Shown here: in pieces, positions 24,283 through 32,325 of the stretch | Position numbering within the stretch: position 1 is the first letter of the stretch | Layout: every line of letters begins with the position of its first letter | Assembly: GCF_027923405.1 (NCBI RefSeq) | Contig: NZ_BQYI01000001.1 | Coordinates: 4,972,501-5,036,500, forward strand | Reading direction: 5' to 3' | Source: Paenibacillus sp. YYML68 | Lineage (GTDB): Bacteria; Bacillota; Bacilli; Paenibacillales; NBRC-103111 | Length of the DNA: 64,000 bases | The notes under the pieces: model-generated | The model's database searches: none | What the model was told of the DNA's origin: nothing | Seen by the model: the letters and a program-made list of their open reading frames with translations, nothing else | Position numbers and translations under genes: made by a program

Positions 24283-25404
24283 TTACCAGAACAGCTCTGT
24301 ATTCCCCCTTAATTTAGACAAGGCTTCTGTGAAGAAATAATCGCCATAAATAATCGGCGTGTTGATCCCGATGCCTGCAGGGTAATGGGAGGTGCCCTTC
24401 ACGAGCAATGCTTCCTCCTCCGAATCCCATGCTCCATAATGCTCATAGAGCGACTTCACGATCCGCTCCGCCCACTCGAGGTACGTCCGCTTCTCCGATT
24501 CATCCACAAGCCTGCTGATCTCGATCAGCCCGCTCGCCGCGCAAGCCGCCGCTGTCGAGTCTCTCGGCATATCAGCCTCTATCGGCGCACGCAAATCCCA
24601 GTAAGGGACACAATCCTCTGGCAGACTGGCGATGAAGTAGTGCGCAGCCTTCTTCGCCGCCTGCAAATATCTGAGCTCGCCTGTATACCGATAGGACAAG
24701 GCGAAGCCATGAATCGCCCAGGATGCACCTCTGGACCAAGCTGAGTCTGGCGAATACCCCTGTCCGCCCATCGCGCCAACTCGTTCCCCCGTGTCCGGGT
24801 CAAAGCAGACGATATGATGCACAGAGCCGTCATCACGAAGATGCTCCTTCAGTACGGTATCTGCGTGGGCGATCGCGATGTGCTTGAACCTCGGGTCACC
24901 TGTCGTTTCAGATGCCCAATATAGAATAGGAAGATTCATCATGCAATCGATAATGACCCATCCTCTGTTGTCTCTGCCACCACCCTGCTTACTATTCCAA
25001 GCACGGATGAAGTTGCCTTTGATATTGAAGCGACCTGCCATATGGCTTGCCGCAATAAGCGCTCTTCGCTTGGATTCCTCATGATGAAGCAGCTTGTATT
25101 GCGCTACAGACGTTAAGCTCCACACGAAGCCTACATCATGATGCAGGTCATAGAAGCCATTCAATACGTGATCCAGGTCATTTTCGATAGCGATGGCAAT
25201 ATCCTTCAGCTGCTCATCCTTCGTCTCTCTATAGATGAGCCACAGCATCCCCGGCCAGAAGCCCTTGGTCCAGAAGCTGTTGTTGTTATCATAGACTCCG
25301 TTGCTGGAGAGGTGCGGATACGACACACCTATTCGCTTACTCGTCCTGCCCACCTTCTCCACGACCTGATTCCAGGCCTGGTCCATCCAATCCTTATGAC
25401 TCAT
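24283..25404 (-). CDS. GH88 unsaturated glucuronyl hydrolase
   Basis: A 373-residue cytosolic (alpha/alpha)6-barrel enzyme, the normal family length. Asp90 in LHHDVGF and Asp153 in VIIDCMMNLP match the two catalytic Asp residues of unsaturated glucuronyl hydrolases (88 and 149 in the Bacillus sp. GL1 enzyme, from memory). WSRGASWAIHGFALSY is also diagnostic. Reaction: hydration of the 4,5 double bond in the terminal unsaturated uronate left by a polysaccharide lyase, releasing it as a keto-acid. It is the last gene of the importer transcript, so oligomers brought in by the two permeases upstream meet this enzyme first. The presence of GH88 itself implies a lyase-generated substrate. Confidence 0.93.
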   Translation of the reverse strand: MSHKDWMDQAWNQVVEKVGRTSKRIGVSYPHLSSNGVYDNNNSFWTKGFWPGMLWLIYRETKDEQLKDIAIAIENDLDHVLNGFYDLHHDVGFVWSLTSVAQYKLLHHEESKRRALIAASHMAGRFNIKGNFIRAWNSKQGGGRDNRGWVIIDCMMNLPILYWASETTGDPRFKHIAIAHADTVLKEHLRDDGSVHHIVCFDPDTGERVGAMGGQGYSPDSAWSRGASWAIHGFALSYRYTGELRYLQAAKKAAHYFIASLPEDCVPYWDLRAPIEADMPRDSTAAACAASGLIEISRLVDESEKRTYLEWAERIVKSLYEHYGAWDSEEEALLVKGTSHYPAGIGINTPIIYGDYFFTEALSKLRGNTELFW

Positions 25405-25436
25405 GTATGCCTCTCTCCTTCATCCGCACCGATTTA

Positions 25437-26318
25437 CTATCCTTTCAAAGAACCAACCATGACACCCTTTACGAAAAATCTTTGCAAGTATGGATATACC
25501 ATCAAGATCGGCAGGGTGGAAACCATGATGGTCGCATATTTGATCGTTTCACCAATCTGGAACAGGTCCGAGTTGGAGCCATTGGAGGACATGCTTTCTG
25601 TCGAATTGGAGATCAATATTTCCCGAATGACCAGCTGCAATGGATACAGATCTCTGTCCTTAATGAAAATAGAGGAATAGAACCAGCCGTTCCATTTGTC
25701 TACCGCGTAATACAGTGTCATAACGGCCATAATGGGTAACGATAACGGAAGAATGATGCGGAACAGGATGACCCAATGGCTTGCACCGTCCATCTTCGCC
25801 GCTTCCTCAAGACTGTCCGGTATCGATTGGAACGAAGTACGCATAATAATTAGATTGAACGTATTGATAGCAAACGGAATGATCGGCGCCCACAGCGTAT
25901 CCAGCAGACCTACACCCTTTACAACGAGATAGAAGGGAACCAGACCGCCGTTAAAGAACATCGTGATGACGATGAAGATCATGAAGGGCTTATTCAGCAT
26001 CACATTTTTACGTGACAACACATAAGCTCCAAGCGCTGTCATGAACAAGTTCAAAATAATACCGAACACAATGATAAACAACGTATTTCGGTAACCGGTC
26101 AAGATCGCTTTATTCGCGAATACACTTTTGTACGCCTCGAAGTTAATGCCCACAGGTCTCCACAAAATCCCTTGGTGGGCTACGATATACGACGCGTCGC
26201 TGATCGAAGCGAACGCTACATACACAAGAGGGTACAACGTAATGACGACCAGCATCGACAATACGACATAGATACATGCATCGAACAGACGCTCTAGCTT
26301 AGAGGTTTTTATTTTCAA
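25437..26318 (-). CDS. carbohydrate ABC transporter permease, LplC/YtcP type
   Basis: A CUT1 inner-membrane permease with six predicted helices. The best start is TTG at 26318, seven bases after GGAGGG, giving 293 residues; an upstream in-frame start at 26339 overlaps the preceding gene by 7 bp. The cytoplasmic EAA loop is EEAAKMDGASHWVILFRIIL. The C-terminus ends in the KGVMVGSLKG signature of the YtcP/LplC subfamily. It forms a heterodimer with the product of the next gene upstream. As in other CUT1 systems of this type no ATPase gene is present; a shared MsmX/UgpC-like ATPase elsewhere is expected. Confidence 0.92.
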   Translation of the reverse strand: MKIKTSKLERLFDACIYVVLSMLVVITLYPLVYVAFASISDASYIVAHQGILWRPVGINFEAYKSVFANKAILTGYRNTLFIIVFGIILNLFMTALGAYVLSRKNVMLNKPFMIFIVITMFFNGGLVPFYLVVKGVGLLDTLWAPIIPFAINTFNLIIMRTSFQSIPDSLEEAAKMDGASHWVILFRIILPLSLPIMAVMTLYYAVDKWNGWFYSSIFIKDRDLYPLQLVIREILISNSTESMSSNGSNSDLFQIGETIKYATIMVSTLPILMVYPYLQRFFVKGVMVGSLKG

Positions 26319-26332
26319 GGCGCTTCCCTCCC

Positions 26333-27295
26333 CTACCACAGACTATTTTCGCTGAATTTCTTACTCAGACGGTTGGCTACTACTAAGAGGATCAGATTGA
26401 TCACTGAATTGAAGAGTCCGACCGCTGCACTGAAGCTCCAGCCGAATTCGAGCAAGCCCTTCCGATAGACGAATGAAGAGATGACGTCGGCTGTATCATA
26501 GATGGCAGGGTTATAGAGCAAAATAATTTTCTCAAAGCCTACACCGAGCAGATGCCCGACGCGCAGAATAAGCATAACGACGATGGTCGGGATAATTCCA
26601 GGTATAGCGACACTCCATATTTGCCTGAACCTGCCTGCACCGTCGATGCGAGCAGCCTCGAATTGCTCCTGGTCCACATTCATCAGAGCAGCTAAGTAAA
26701 TAATGGATTCCCAGCCTACCTTCTGCCAGATCTCCGATACAATATAGATGGTTCGGAACAGCTCCGGCTTCTGAAGCATCGCCTGTCCGTCTCCGCCCAA
26801 TTGCGTAACGAAGCTGTTAATTAATCCGCCGCTGTTCGTAAAGTCCTTGATCATCCCGCATATGACGATAAGTGATATAAAGTGGGGCATATACGTAACG
26901 GACTGAACGATCGACCGAAACCGCTTATGTCTCACTTCATTAATTAATATCGCAAGTATAATAGGGGCTGGAAACTCAAAGCAGATCGAATATAAGCTGA
27001 GCACCAGCGTGTTCTTCAGAATACGCCAGAAGTAGTAGCTCTCGAAGAACGATTGAAATTGAGCCAAACCAACCCATTCACTCCCGAATACCCCTTTAAT
27101 CGGAGAATACTCCTTGAAGGCAATAATGGCTCCGTACATAGGGCCGTACTGGAATATGATGTAGTAAGCAAGCACCGGGAGCATCATTACATACAGATAC
27201 TTGTTTAGTACCAAATCCTTCATTAATCGCTTCATATACAACTGCCTGCTCGTCATGGGATTACCAGCGCTTTGTGGGGAAGCTACCTGCCTCAT
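26333..27295 (-). CDS. carbohydrate ABC transporter permease, LplB type
   Basis: A 320-residue CUT1 permease with six helices. It has the LplB-family start of the membrane part (YYIIFQYGPMYGAIIAFKEY), a GSEWVGLAQFQSFF periplasmic-side motif, the EAA loop (FEAARIDGAGRFRQIWSVAI), and the SKKFSENSLW C-terminus. GAGGGGTG precedes the ATG. The partner permease follows with a 14-bp gap (from its TTG). A stable hairpin separates it from the binding-protein gene upstream, the usual device for making more binding protein than permease. Confidence 0.92.
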   Translation of the reverse strand: MRQVASPQSAGNPMTSRQLYMKRLMKDLVLNKYLYVMMLPVLAYYIIFQYGPMYGAIIAFKEYSPIKGVFGSEWVGLAQFQSFFESYYFWRILKNTLVLSLYSICFEFPAPIILAILINEVRHKRFRSIVQSVTYMPHFISLIVICGMIKDFTNSGGLINSFVTQLGGDGQAMLQKPELFRTIYIVSEIWQKVGWESIIYLAALMNVDQEQFEAARIDGAGRFRQIWSVAIPGIIPTIVVMLILRVGHLLGVGFEKIILLYNPAIYDTADVISSFVYRKGLLEFGWSFSAAVGLFNSVINLILLVVANRLSKKFSENSLW

Positions 27296-27337
27296 ACAAT
27301 CACCCCTCTTTTACTTGATGGCTCTTTCTCATAATCA

Positions 27338-27375
27338 GGTGGCGGCCTAGGCTGTCATCACGCTAAGCCGCCACC
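27338..27375 (-). terminator. intercistronic hairpin between binding protein and permeases
   Basis: GGTGGCGGC / GCCGCCACC with a 20-base loop and no T tract. It is better read as an mRNA-stabilising or attenuating stem than as a full stop. Confidence 0.6.
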
Positions 27376-27383
27376 CGTGTACA

Positions 27384-29015
27384 TTAGCGCTTATTGTAGC
27401 GCTCCAGTGCTGCGTTTTGGATCTCAAGCGCTCTTTCGAACTTCAACGTTTTAAGCTTCTCCATGTAGCTGTCGTAGCTCGATACAGGCTCGCTTCCGAG
27501 AATGATCTTCAAGGTCATTTCATTGACCAGCGTCTCTACATCGGTCATAATTTTCGCGAATTCCGTGCTTTCCTCAGGCGTCGGCGAGATCGGTGGCAGC
27601 TTCGTCTTGGCCGCTTCGGTCTTCCAGACCTTAACCGAATCCTTCTGGGCCGGCAGTACATTATATTGCTCGCTATAACGCTTATCTTGCACGAACGGAC
27701 CGAAGTAATTGCCACGAATATGCAAGGACATCGCTTGAGCAGGAGCCAATTTATCCGGATTTTTCATCAGCAGATCCGTATAGGTCGGGTATCCATTCTC
27801 CATCTTGTAGCTGACGCCTTCAACGCCGAAGTTGAAGAACATTCGCCCTGCATCGCTGTAGCCGTAATCCAGCATTTTAACCGCAAGCTCCGCATTTTTG
27901 GACGTAGACGTAATCGCTGCAGTACCATTAAGTCCGAACGGGTTATCCCGATGCCCGAACTTAGGCGTGTCTCCTTTTTTCAATACAGGATACGGAGCCG
28001 GCACGAGTACGGCCTTAGGGTCCTTGGCCTTGAGCAGAGGTGTCCATTTACCAAGCTGTGCCCCCGCATTACCGATCGATGCACCTGTTGCGCCGCTCGT
28101 AATATTCGCATCTAACGTTTTGTTGTCTGTGGTGGCGATGTTCTTATCGAGAAGCCCCTCGGCATACCATTTGCTGAACGTCGCAAGGAACTCCTTGTAC
28201 TGCGGCTGGGCAGGACCGTACTTCACCTGACCGTTATCCAGGTAGAACCCTTGGTTAATGCCGAATGCTCCGATGAAGGCCCCGTTCCCCAGATTGTACA
28301 ATCTGCCATCACTGAAGAAGGAGAATGGTGCAGCAGCGCCCTTCTTTTCCTTGAACGCTTTCAAGACGGTATACCATTCATCAATCGTTGTCGGCATCTC
28401 GAGGCCCAGCTCATCCAGCCAGTCCTTGCGCACGATCGGCCCCTGGAATACTAATAAGGACTCATCTCCGCGAATAAATGGAAACCCATAATAGCTTCCT
28501 TTATCCGTCTTGACCATGCGGTCGATTTCCGGATTTTCCTTCAAATACTTCTTTAAATTCGGAGCATGCTTATCAATCAAATCGTTCAGCTTCAAAATAT
28601 ATCCATCCTGCATCGCTTTCTCAGGACCGCCCGGGAAGTTCATCCAGGAAAACTCAATAACATCCGGCAGCTCTCCAGAGGCGAGCATGACGTTGAGAGC
28701 CTCTCTCTCTTGGCCCATCGCAGGAGAGACGAACTTCAGATTCACACCGGTCTGTTTTTGCCATTCCTGGAAGAAGGGCACCTCATCTAAGGAGGATTTG
28801 ATTCCAGCGAGATTGCTGTTGATGGCAGCCCAGTACACGAGCTTTTTATCCGTTTGGATCGGATAGGTTGTCGGACCGCTTGGGGTTGAGGACTCCTGAC
28901 CTGGAGTCGCCTCCTCGTTTCCCTTTGAACACGCCACCGTCAAGCTGCTTAGAATCATCACTGCTGCGATTCCTGTAACCAACGCTTTTTTCTGTTTCTT
29001 TTTCACTGTACCCAT
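27384..29015 (-). CDS. extracellular sugar-binding lipoprotein of the first importer
   Basis: A solute-binding protein of about 543 residues, of the large LipO-like type that accompanies LplB/LplC permeases. The frame is open up to 29162 but the signal begins at MGTVKKKQKKALVTG; the ATG at 29015 has GGGAGG only three bases away and a GTG at 29006 is twelve bases away, so the exact start is unclear. The lipobox is LTVAC. The mature chain has the two-lobed pattern of family-1 binding proteins (KLVYWAAINSN, YYGFPFIRGDES, RKDWLDELGLEMP, FGHRDNPFGLNGTAAITS). It captures oligosaccharides at the membrane for the adjacent permeases. It has its own promoter and lies just after the terminator of the lyase gene. 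Confidence 0.9.
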   Translation of the reverse strand: MGTVKKKQKKALVTGIAAVMILSSLTVACSKGNEEATPGQESSTPSGPTTYPIQTDKKLVYWAAINSNLAGIKSSLDEVPFFQEWQKQTGVNLKFVSPAMGQEREALNVMLASGELPDVIEFSWMNFPGGPEKAMQDGYILKLNDLIDKHAPNLKKYLKENPEIDRMVKTDKGSYYGFPFIRGDESLLVFQGPIVRKDWLDELGLEMPTTIDEWYTVLKAFKEKKGAAAPFSFFSDGRLYNLGNGAFIGAFGINQGFYLDNGQVKYGPAQPQYKEFLATFSKWYAEGLLDKNIATTDNKTLDANITSGATGASIGNAGAQLGKWTPLLKAKDPKAVLVPAPYPVLKKGDTPKFGHRDNPFGLNGTAAITSTSKNAELAVKMLDYGYSDAGRMFFNFGVEGVSYKMENGYPTYTDLLMKNPDKLAPAQAMSLHIRGNYFGPFVQDKRYSEQYNVLPAQKDSVKVWKTEAAKTKLPPISPTPEESTEFAKIMTDVETLVNEMTLKIILGSEPVSSYDSYMEKLKTLKFERALEIQNAALERYNKR

Positions 29016-29062
29016 CAACCTCCCGTTTATACGATCAGAGTGTTTAACGACTCCACACCGCA

Positions 29063-29092
29063 AGTATAAGGGACGATATTTACGAGCGTATA
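29063..29092 (-). promoter_or_regulatory. promoter of the first binding-protein gene
   Basis: Minus strand TATACG (29092-29087), 18 bases, TATACT (29068-29063). The -35-like hexamer and 18-base spacing match the shared promoter class, but the upstream GCGGAT part is degenerate here. Confidence 0.5.
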
Positions 29093-29160
29093 TGGACAGT
29101 TTGGGGAATCCGATGTGCAAAATCTGAAATGAAGCATGCAATTCCCGAGTCTCCATCAGC

Positions 29161-29215
29161 AAAAAACGCTCACGACATTGACGGTAAGAAATATACCGAC
29201 AAAAATGCGTGAGCG
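29161..29215 (-). terminator. terminator of the lyase gene
   Basis: Minus-strand outer stem CGCTCACG / CGTGAGCG enclosing a second hairpin CGGTA / TACCG, followed by six T (29166-29161). Confidence 0.85.
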
Positions 29216-29240
29216 CCTATATCTTAGATCAATTTACCCA

Positions 29241-30662
29241 TTAATTCCCTGTCTGAAAATCATACTCATGAATCTCGCTTGTCGCTCCTGCCGTTGCAGG
29301 CTTCTCTTGAACAAATGCCGAGATAATCCCGTCCTGCTTCCAACGCAGATAATCAACAGATGGTGCTACACTATCCATGCTGACATTGTTATAAATGACT
29401 CCCCAGTCTGACCAGTTGGTAGCCTCCGTAGCCGCAGCAATTCGGAAGCGGTCTCCTTGACTGAAAATCATGTAGGCGTTGTAGTTGTTATCGACTAATA
29501 TGGAGGACCGACTGCCTAACGGCACAGAGCCCATCACATTTTTATGCCACACTTTATCCGTCCCGCGCCAGTAGTGTGTGTACTTAGCATCGGCTCTTGC
29601 AGAGCTCCAGTCCGCATAATTCGGATTGCCCTCAGGAGCATGAGACGTTATGACATGCACGCGACCCTTATTATCGACATACGTGTACCCATGATTCAGC
29701 AAGCCGTGATTCTGGTTGATCGTCCACACCTTCAATCCGGAGGTCGTAATGCTCATCGGATTGCTGCCTACTGTCGCGACAGTAGCTCCGCTGTTGTTTT
29801 TCCACGTAACACCATAATCTTCGCTGTACGCGAACATAATATCGTGGTTGCTCATCGCATCAGGTGTCTCACGCCAAGCCCACGTTAAGTATAGCTTGTT
29901 GTTGTAATATTGTGGACGGTCGAGATACGCGTTACGGTCTGTAGATCCATTGTAAGTACCCGACTTGGAGATGATGACGCCATTCTTCGTCCACGCGTGA
30001 GTCGTGTTCCCATTGTACGTGTACAGAATCGTATCCCCGTTACCCGAGCCGCCATCTCTGCGGATGAATTGAAGGTTACCGTTCGGCACGTCAATGAATC
30101 GAGGATACGTGACCTTCGTTTCCGTCTGCCCTGGGATTAATTGAGACTTGACGGGACCGAACAAATTGGTGCTCCAGGCCACCGTATCCGGATTGTTCGC
30201 TACCCCCTGCTGAGACACTCTGTAGTGCAAATCGTTAGCATGATGGTCAAAGGCCAAGTGAATGGTACCATCCGCTCTGCTTATGCCGATCACCGCCGTA
30301 TTATGTGTATCCGTGGATGTAAACTCGTAATCCGTGAATGTAATGACACTCCACCCCGACTTGGGAGAGAGCTTGCGTCTTGCCACATTGACGTAGCTTT
30401 TTCCATTACTCTCCTTGCTGTAATACACCGCATACTGATAGTTATTATGGCTTACCATCATATCCTGCGCATGTATGGCACTGTTTGGATTTAATCCGAA
30501 TTTGCCTGTTGCAAAATTGTGTCCCTGGGAATCAATAATTTGATCATTGATTTTGGTCACACTTACGCCCGTTACAGCGTGTGCCGTGTCACTTGAATAG
30601 AGAAAGACAGACAAGACCATGGCCATCACCAGCACAATAGCTATCCCATTTTTCATCATCAC
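29241..30662 (-). CDS. secreted BNR_4 propeller polysaccharide lyase, PL24/PL25 (ulvan lyase)-like
   Basis: A 473-residue exported protein. GTG at 30662 lies eight bases after GGAGG; the signal peptide is cut after AHA (residue 29). The rest is a BNR_4-type seven-bladed propeller with motifs THNTAVIGIS, DGTIHLAFDHH, TYPRF and RRDGGSGNGD. His120, His140, Tyr186 and Arg201 have spacings of 20, 46 and 61 from the first pair, almost the spacing of the catalytic His/His/Tyr/Arg set reported for PL25 ulvan lyase (recalled as 123/143/188/204). PL24 enzymes share the fold. A lyase cutting next to glucuronate or iduronate is therefore likely, and GH88, GH78 and sulfatases nearby fit a rhamnose-uronate polymer. 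Close homologues acting on other uronans are possible. Confidence 0.8.
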   Translation of the reverse strand: MMMKNGIAIVLVMAMVLSVFLYSSDTAHAVTGVSVTKINDQIIDSQGHNFATGKFGLNPNSAIHAQDMMVSHNNYQYAVYYSKESNGKSYVNVARRKLSPKSGWSVITFTDYEFTSTDTHNTAVIGISRADGTIHLAFDHHANDLHYRVSQQGVANNPDTVAWSTNLFGPVKSQLIPGQTETKVTYPRFIDVPNGNLQFIRRDGGSGNGDTILYTYNGNTTHAWTKNGVIISKSGTYNGSTDRNAYLDRPQYYNNKLYLTWAWRETPDAMSNHDIMFAYSEDYGVTWKNNSGATVATVGSNPMSITTSGLKVWTINQNHGLLNHGYTYVDNKGRVHVITSHAPEGNPNYADWSSARADAKYTHYWRGTDKVWHKNVMGSVPLGSRSSILVDNNYNAYMIFSQGDRFRIAAATEATNWSDWGVIYNNVSMDSVAPSVDYLRWKQDGIISAFVQEKPATAGATSEIHEYDFQTGN

Positions 30663-30761
30663 TTAGCAAGCCTCCCACATTTTTTTTATCCAGTCCCCAT
30701 ACCACTAGATGCATGATTCAGCTCCTTAATCGTTCACTGCTCCCCTCCTTTACCTAGACCA

Positions 30762-30802
30762 ATTGTAGCAAGCTCACTTAAGTCCCACATTATTGCTACA
30801 AT
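30762..30802 (-). promoter_or_regulatory. dyad operator and promoter of the lyase gene
   Basis: Perfect 10-base inverted arms ATTGTAGCAA (30762-30771) and TTGCTACAAT (30793-30802), centres 31 bp apart, about three helical turns. The proximal arm contains TACAAT on the minus strand, a likely -10, so a bound dimer would cover the promoter. Confidence 0.55.
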
Positions 30803-30901
30803 CCCAGATTATCACTTGTTTGGCTGGGAAATAAATAATCACTTCGACGATTATGCGAGCGCGATCAACGCTCAGATCAATGATTACTGCAGCAACATAG
30901 G

Positions 30902-32284
30902 CTAACTCGTGATCTTCCGCTCGCTGCTGCTGTTCCGGTGTCTGTATTCGCCTGGAGTCATACCGACCACTCGTTTAAACGTGCGAATAAAGTTTTGCGA
31001 ATTATTGTACTGGAGCTCTTCGGCAATTTCGGATATTTTCAGGTATGTCGAGCTTAATAGCTCCTTTGCCTTTTCCATTCGGTATGTAAGGACGTAGTCT
31101 GAGAAATTGCAGCCCATCGCTTCTTTGAACAAATGACTGAACTCCGAATTCGATACCGATAGCCTTCCTGCTACAAGCGGCTGAGATAAATCCTCGTTGT
31201 AATGGTCATGTATATAGTCCAATGCTCGTTGCACGATATCCAAGTGTTGTCGGTTATAACGATCAGACATAACATTCACGACCTTCGGATACACCTCGTT
31301 CTCCAGCCAATGGATCATATGGTGCAAGGAACGGAGCTCCGTCAATTTGCAATACAGATTATATCCGAATAACGAGGCTGCTTTCTTCGAGTCCGCTTCG
31401 TGAGCGATCTTCAATGCTCCGGCAATCAGCTGCATAAAGCCCTGTATCGTGAGCTGATAGTTTAGATGCCCCGTACGCTGCAGCAAATGGTCATAGAGCA
31501 ACTTCAAATGCTCCCGAGCCTGCCCGAGGTTAGCCAGCTTTAGAGCGGCGGTAATATGTTTGTCAGCCTCCATAAAGACATCATAATCGCCGGCATTCGT
31601 ATTCAGTCGCTCGATGAACAACACCTTGCCGCCGCCTTCCACGAGCTGGTATTGCAGAGCCTCCTGCGCTTCTTGATACGAAGCATGGATGTTATGAAGC
31701 CCTTGGTGAGCTCGGCCGACACCAAGAGTAATCATGATGCTCAATGCTTGCTCCACAGCCGCTCGTATTTCCTCCGCAAGCAGGAGCATATTCGATTGAA
31801 TGTGCTCCACGGATTGAGAGGCCGTACCGGACTCGCATACTGCTAATAGCTGAGTACCCTTCACTCGGAATACCCACCCTTCAGCCGTCCGGTGCATGAT
31901 TTCAGAGCTTATATTGATGACAGCATATGTGAATAAATATACGTCCTTGTTCGTCTGTCCTCGAATGCCACGGAGCTCCATACACATCACCGTGTAATAG
32001 GAGCAGGTTGAAGCCATGCCGTAATAGGCTGCCTGCTCTGACAGGTGGTCCAGATCTTGCTCATGATGAAGTAAGCTTTGAATAAAGCTCTGCTTCAGCA
32101 GAGGCATCGAGGACTTGAATTGCTGCTCCAGCGTATCGTTCCTCACCTGCAAGGCGTGAATGTCATGCCCATGCAGCATGAATTCATCCTGTCTGGCGTA
32201 TCGATACGATAGCACGAGCGCCGCGACAAGGCTGACAATAATCATTACACCGGCAGATAGTGATACGGTCATCGAGCTCATCAT
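30902..32284 (-). CDS. membrane-anchored AraC regulator lacking an extracellular sensor
   Basis: A 460-residue regulator. It begins with one transmembrane helix (VMIIVSLVAALVLSY, about 13-27), then a cytoplasmic linker and a GGDEF-like degenerate middle domain (about 80-230, with GVGRAHQGLHNIHASYQEAQ), and ends with a double helix-turn-helix (about 360-455; SNSEFSHLFKEAMG, EIAEELQYNNSQNFIRTFK, GMTPGEYR). Compared with the 795-aa neighbour it lacks the first helix and the ~250-residue extracellular Cache domain. The upstream gene ends only 41 bp away, so there is no room for a lost N-terminus. It may take its signal from that neighbour or from another membrane partner. Confidence 0.85.
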   Translation of the reverse strand: MMSSMTVSLSAGVMIIVSLVAALVLSYRYARQDEFMLHGHDIHALQVRNDTLEQQFKSSMPLLKQSFIQSLLHHEQDLDHLSEQAAYYGMASTCSYYTVMCMELRGIRGQTNKDVYLFTYAVINISSEIMHRTAEGWVFRVKGTQLLAVCESGTASQSVEHIQSNMLLLAEEIRAAVEQALSIMITLGVGRAHQGLHNIHASYQEAQEALQYQLVEGGGKVLFIERLNTNAGDYDVFMEADKHITAALKLANLGQAREHLKLLYDHLLQRTGHLNYQLTIQGFMQLIAGALKIAHEADSKKAASLFGYNLYCKLTELRSLHHMIHWLENEVYPKVVNVMSDRYNRQHLDIVQRALDYIHDHYNEDLSQPLVAGRLSVSNSEFSHLFKEAMGCNFSDYVLTYRMEKAKELLSSTYLKISEIAEELQYNNSQNFIRTFKRVVGMTPGEYRHRNSSSERKITS

Positions 32285-32325
32285 CGGACTAGCTCACAAG
32301 AGGTGGTCTACACCTTGTACTGGCC

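Noticed and set aside
29241-30662. Sialidase assignment from the BNR repeats
   Set aside because: Asp-box repeats and the sialidase Arg triad are not evident, while the PL24/PL25-type His pair is.
30902-32284. Short AraC regulator as a truncated pseudogene
   Set aside because: The frame is intact, begins with a proper membrane helix, and the upstream gene ends 41 bp away, so no fragment of a lost N-terminus remains.
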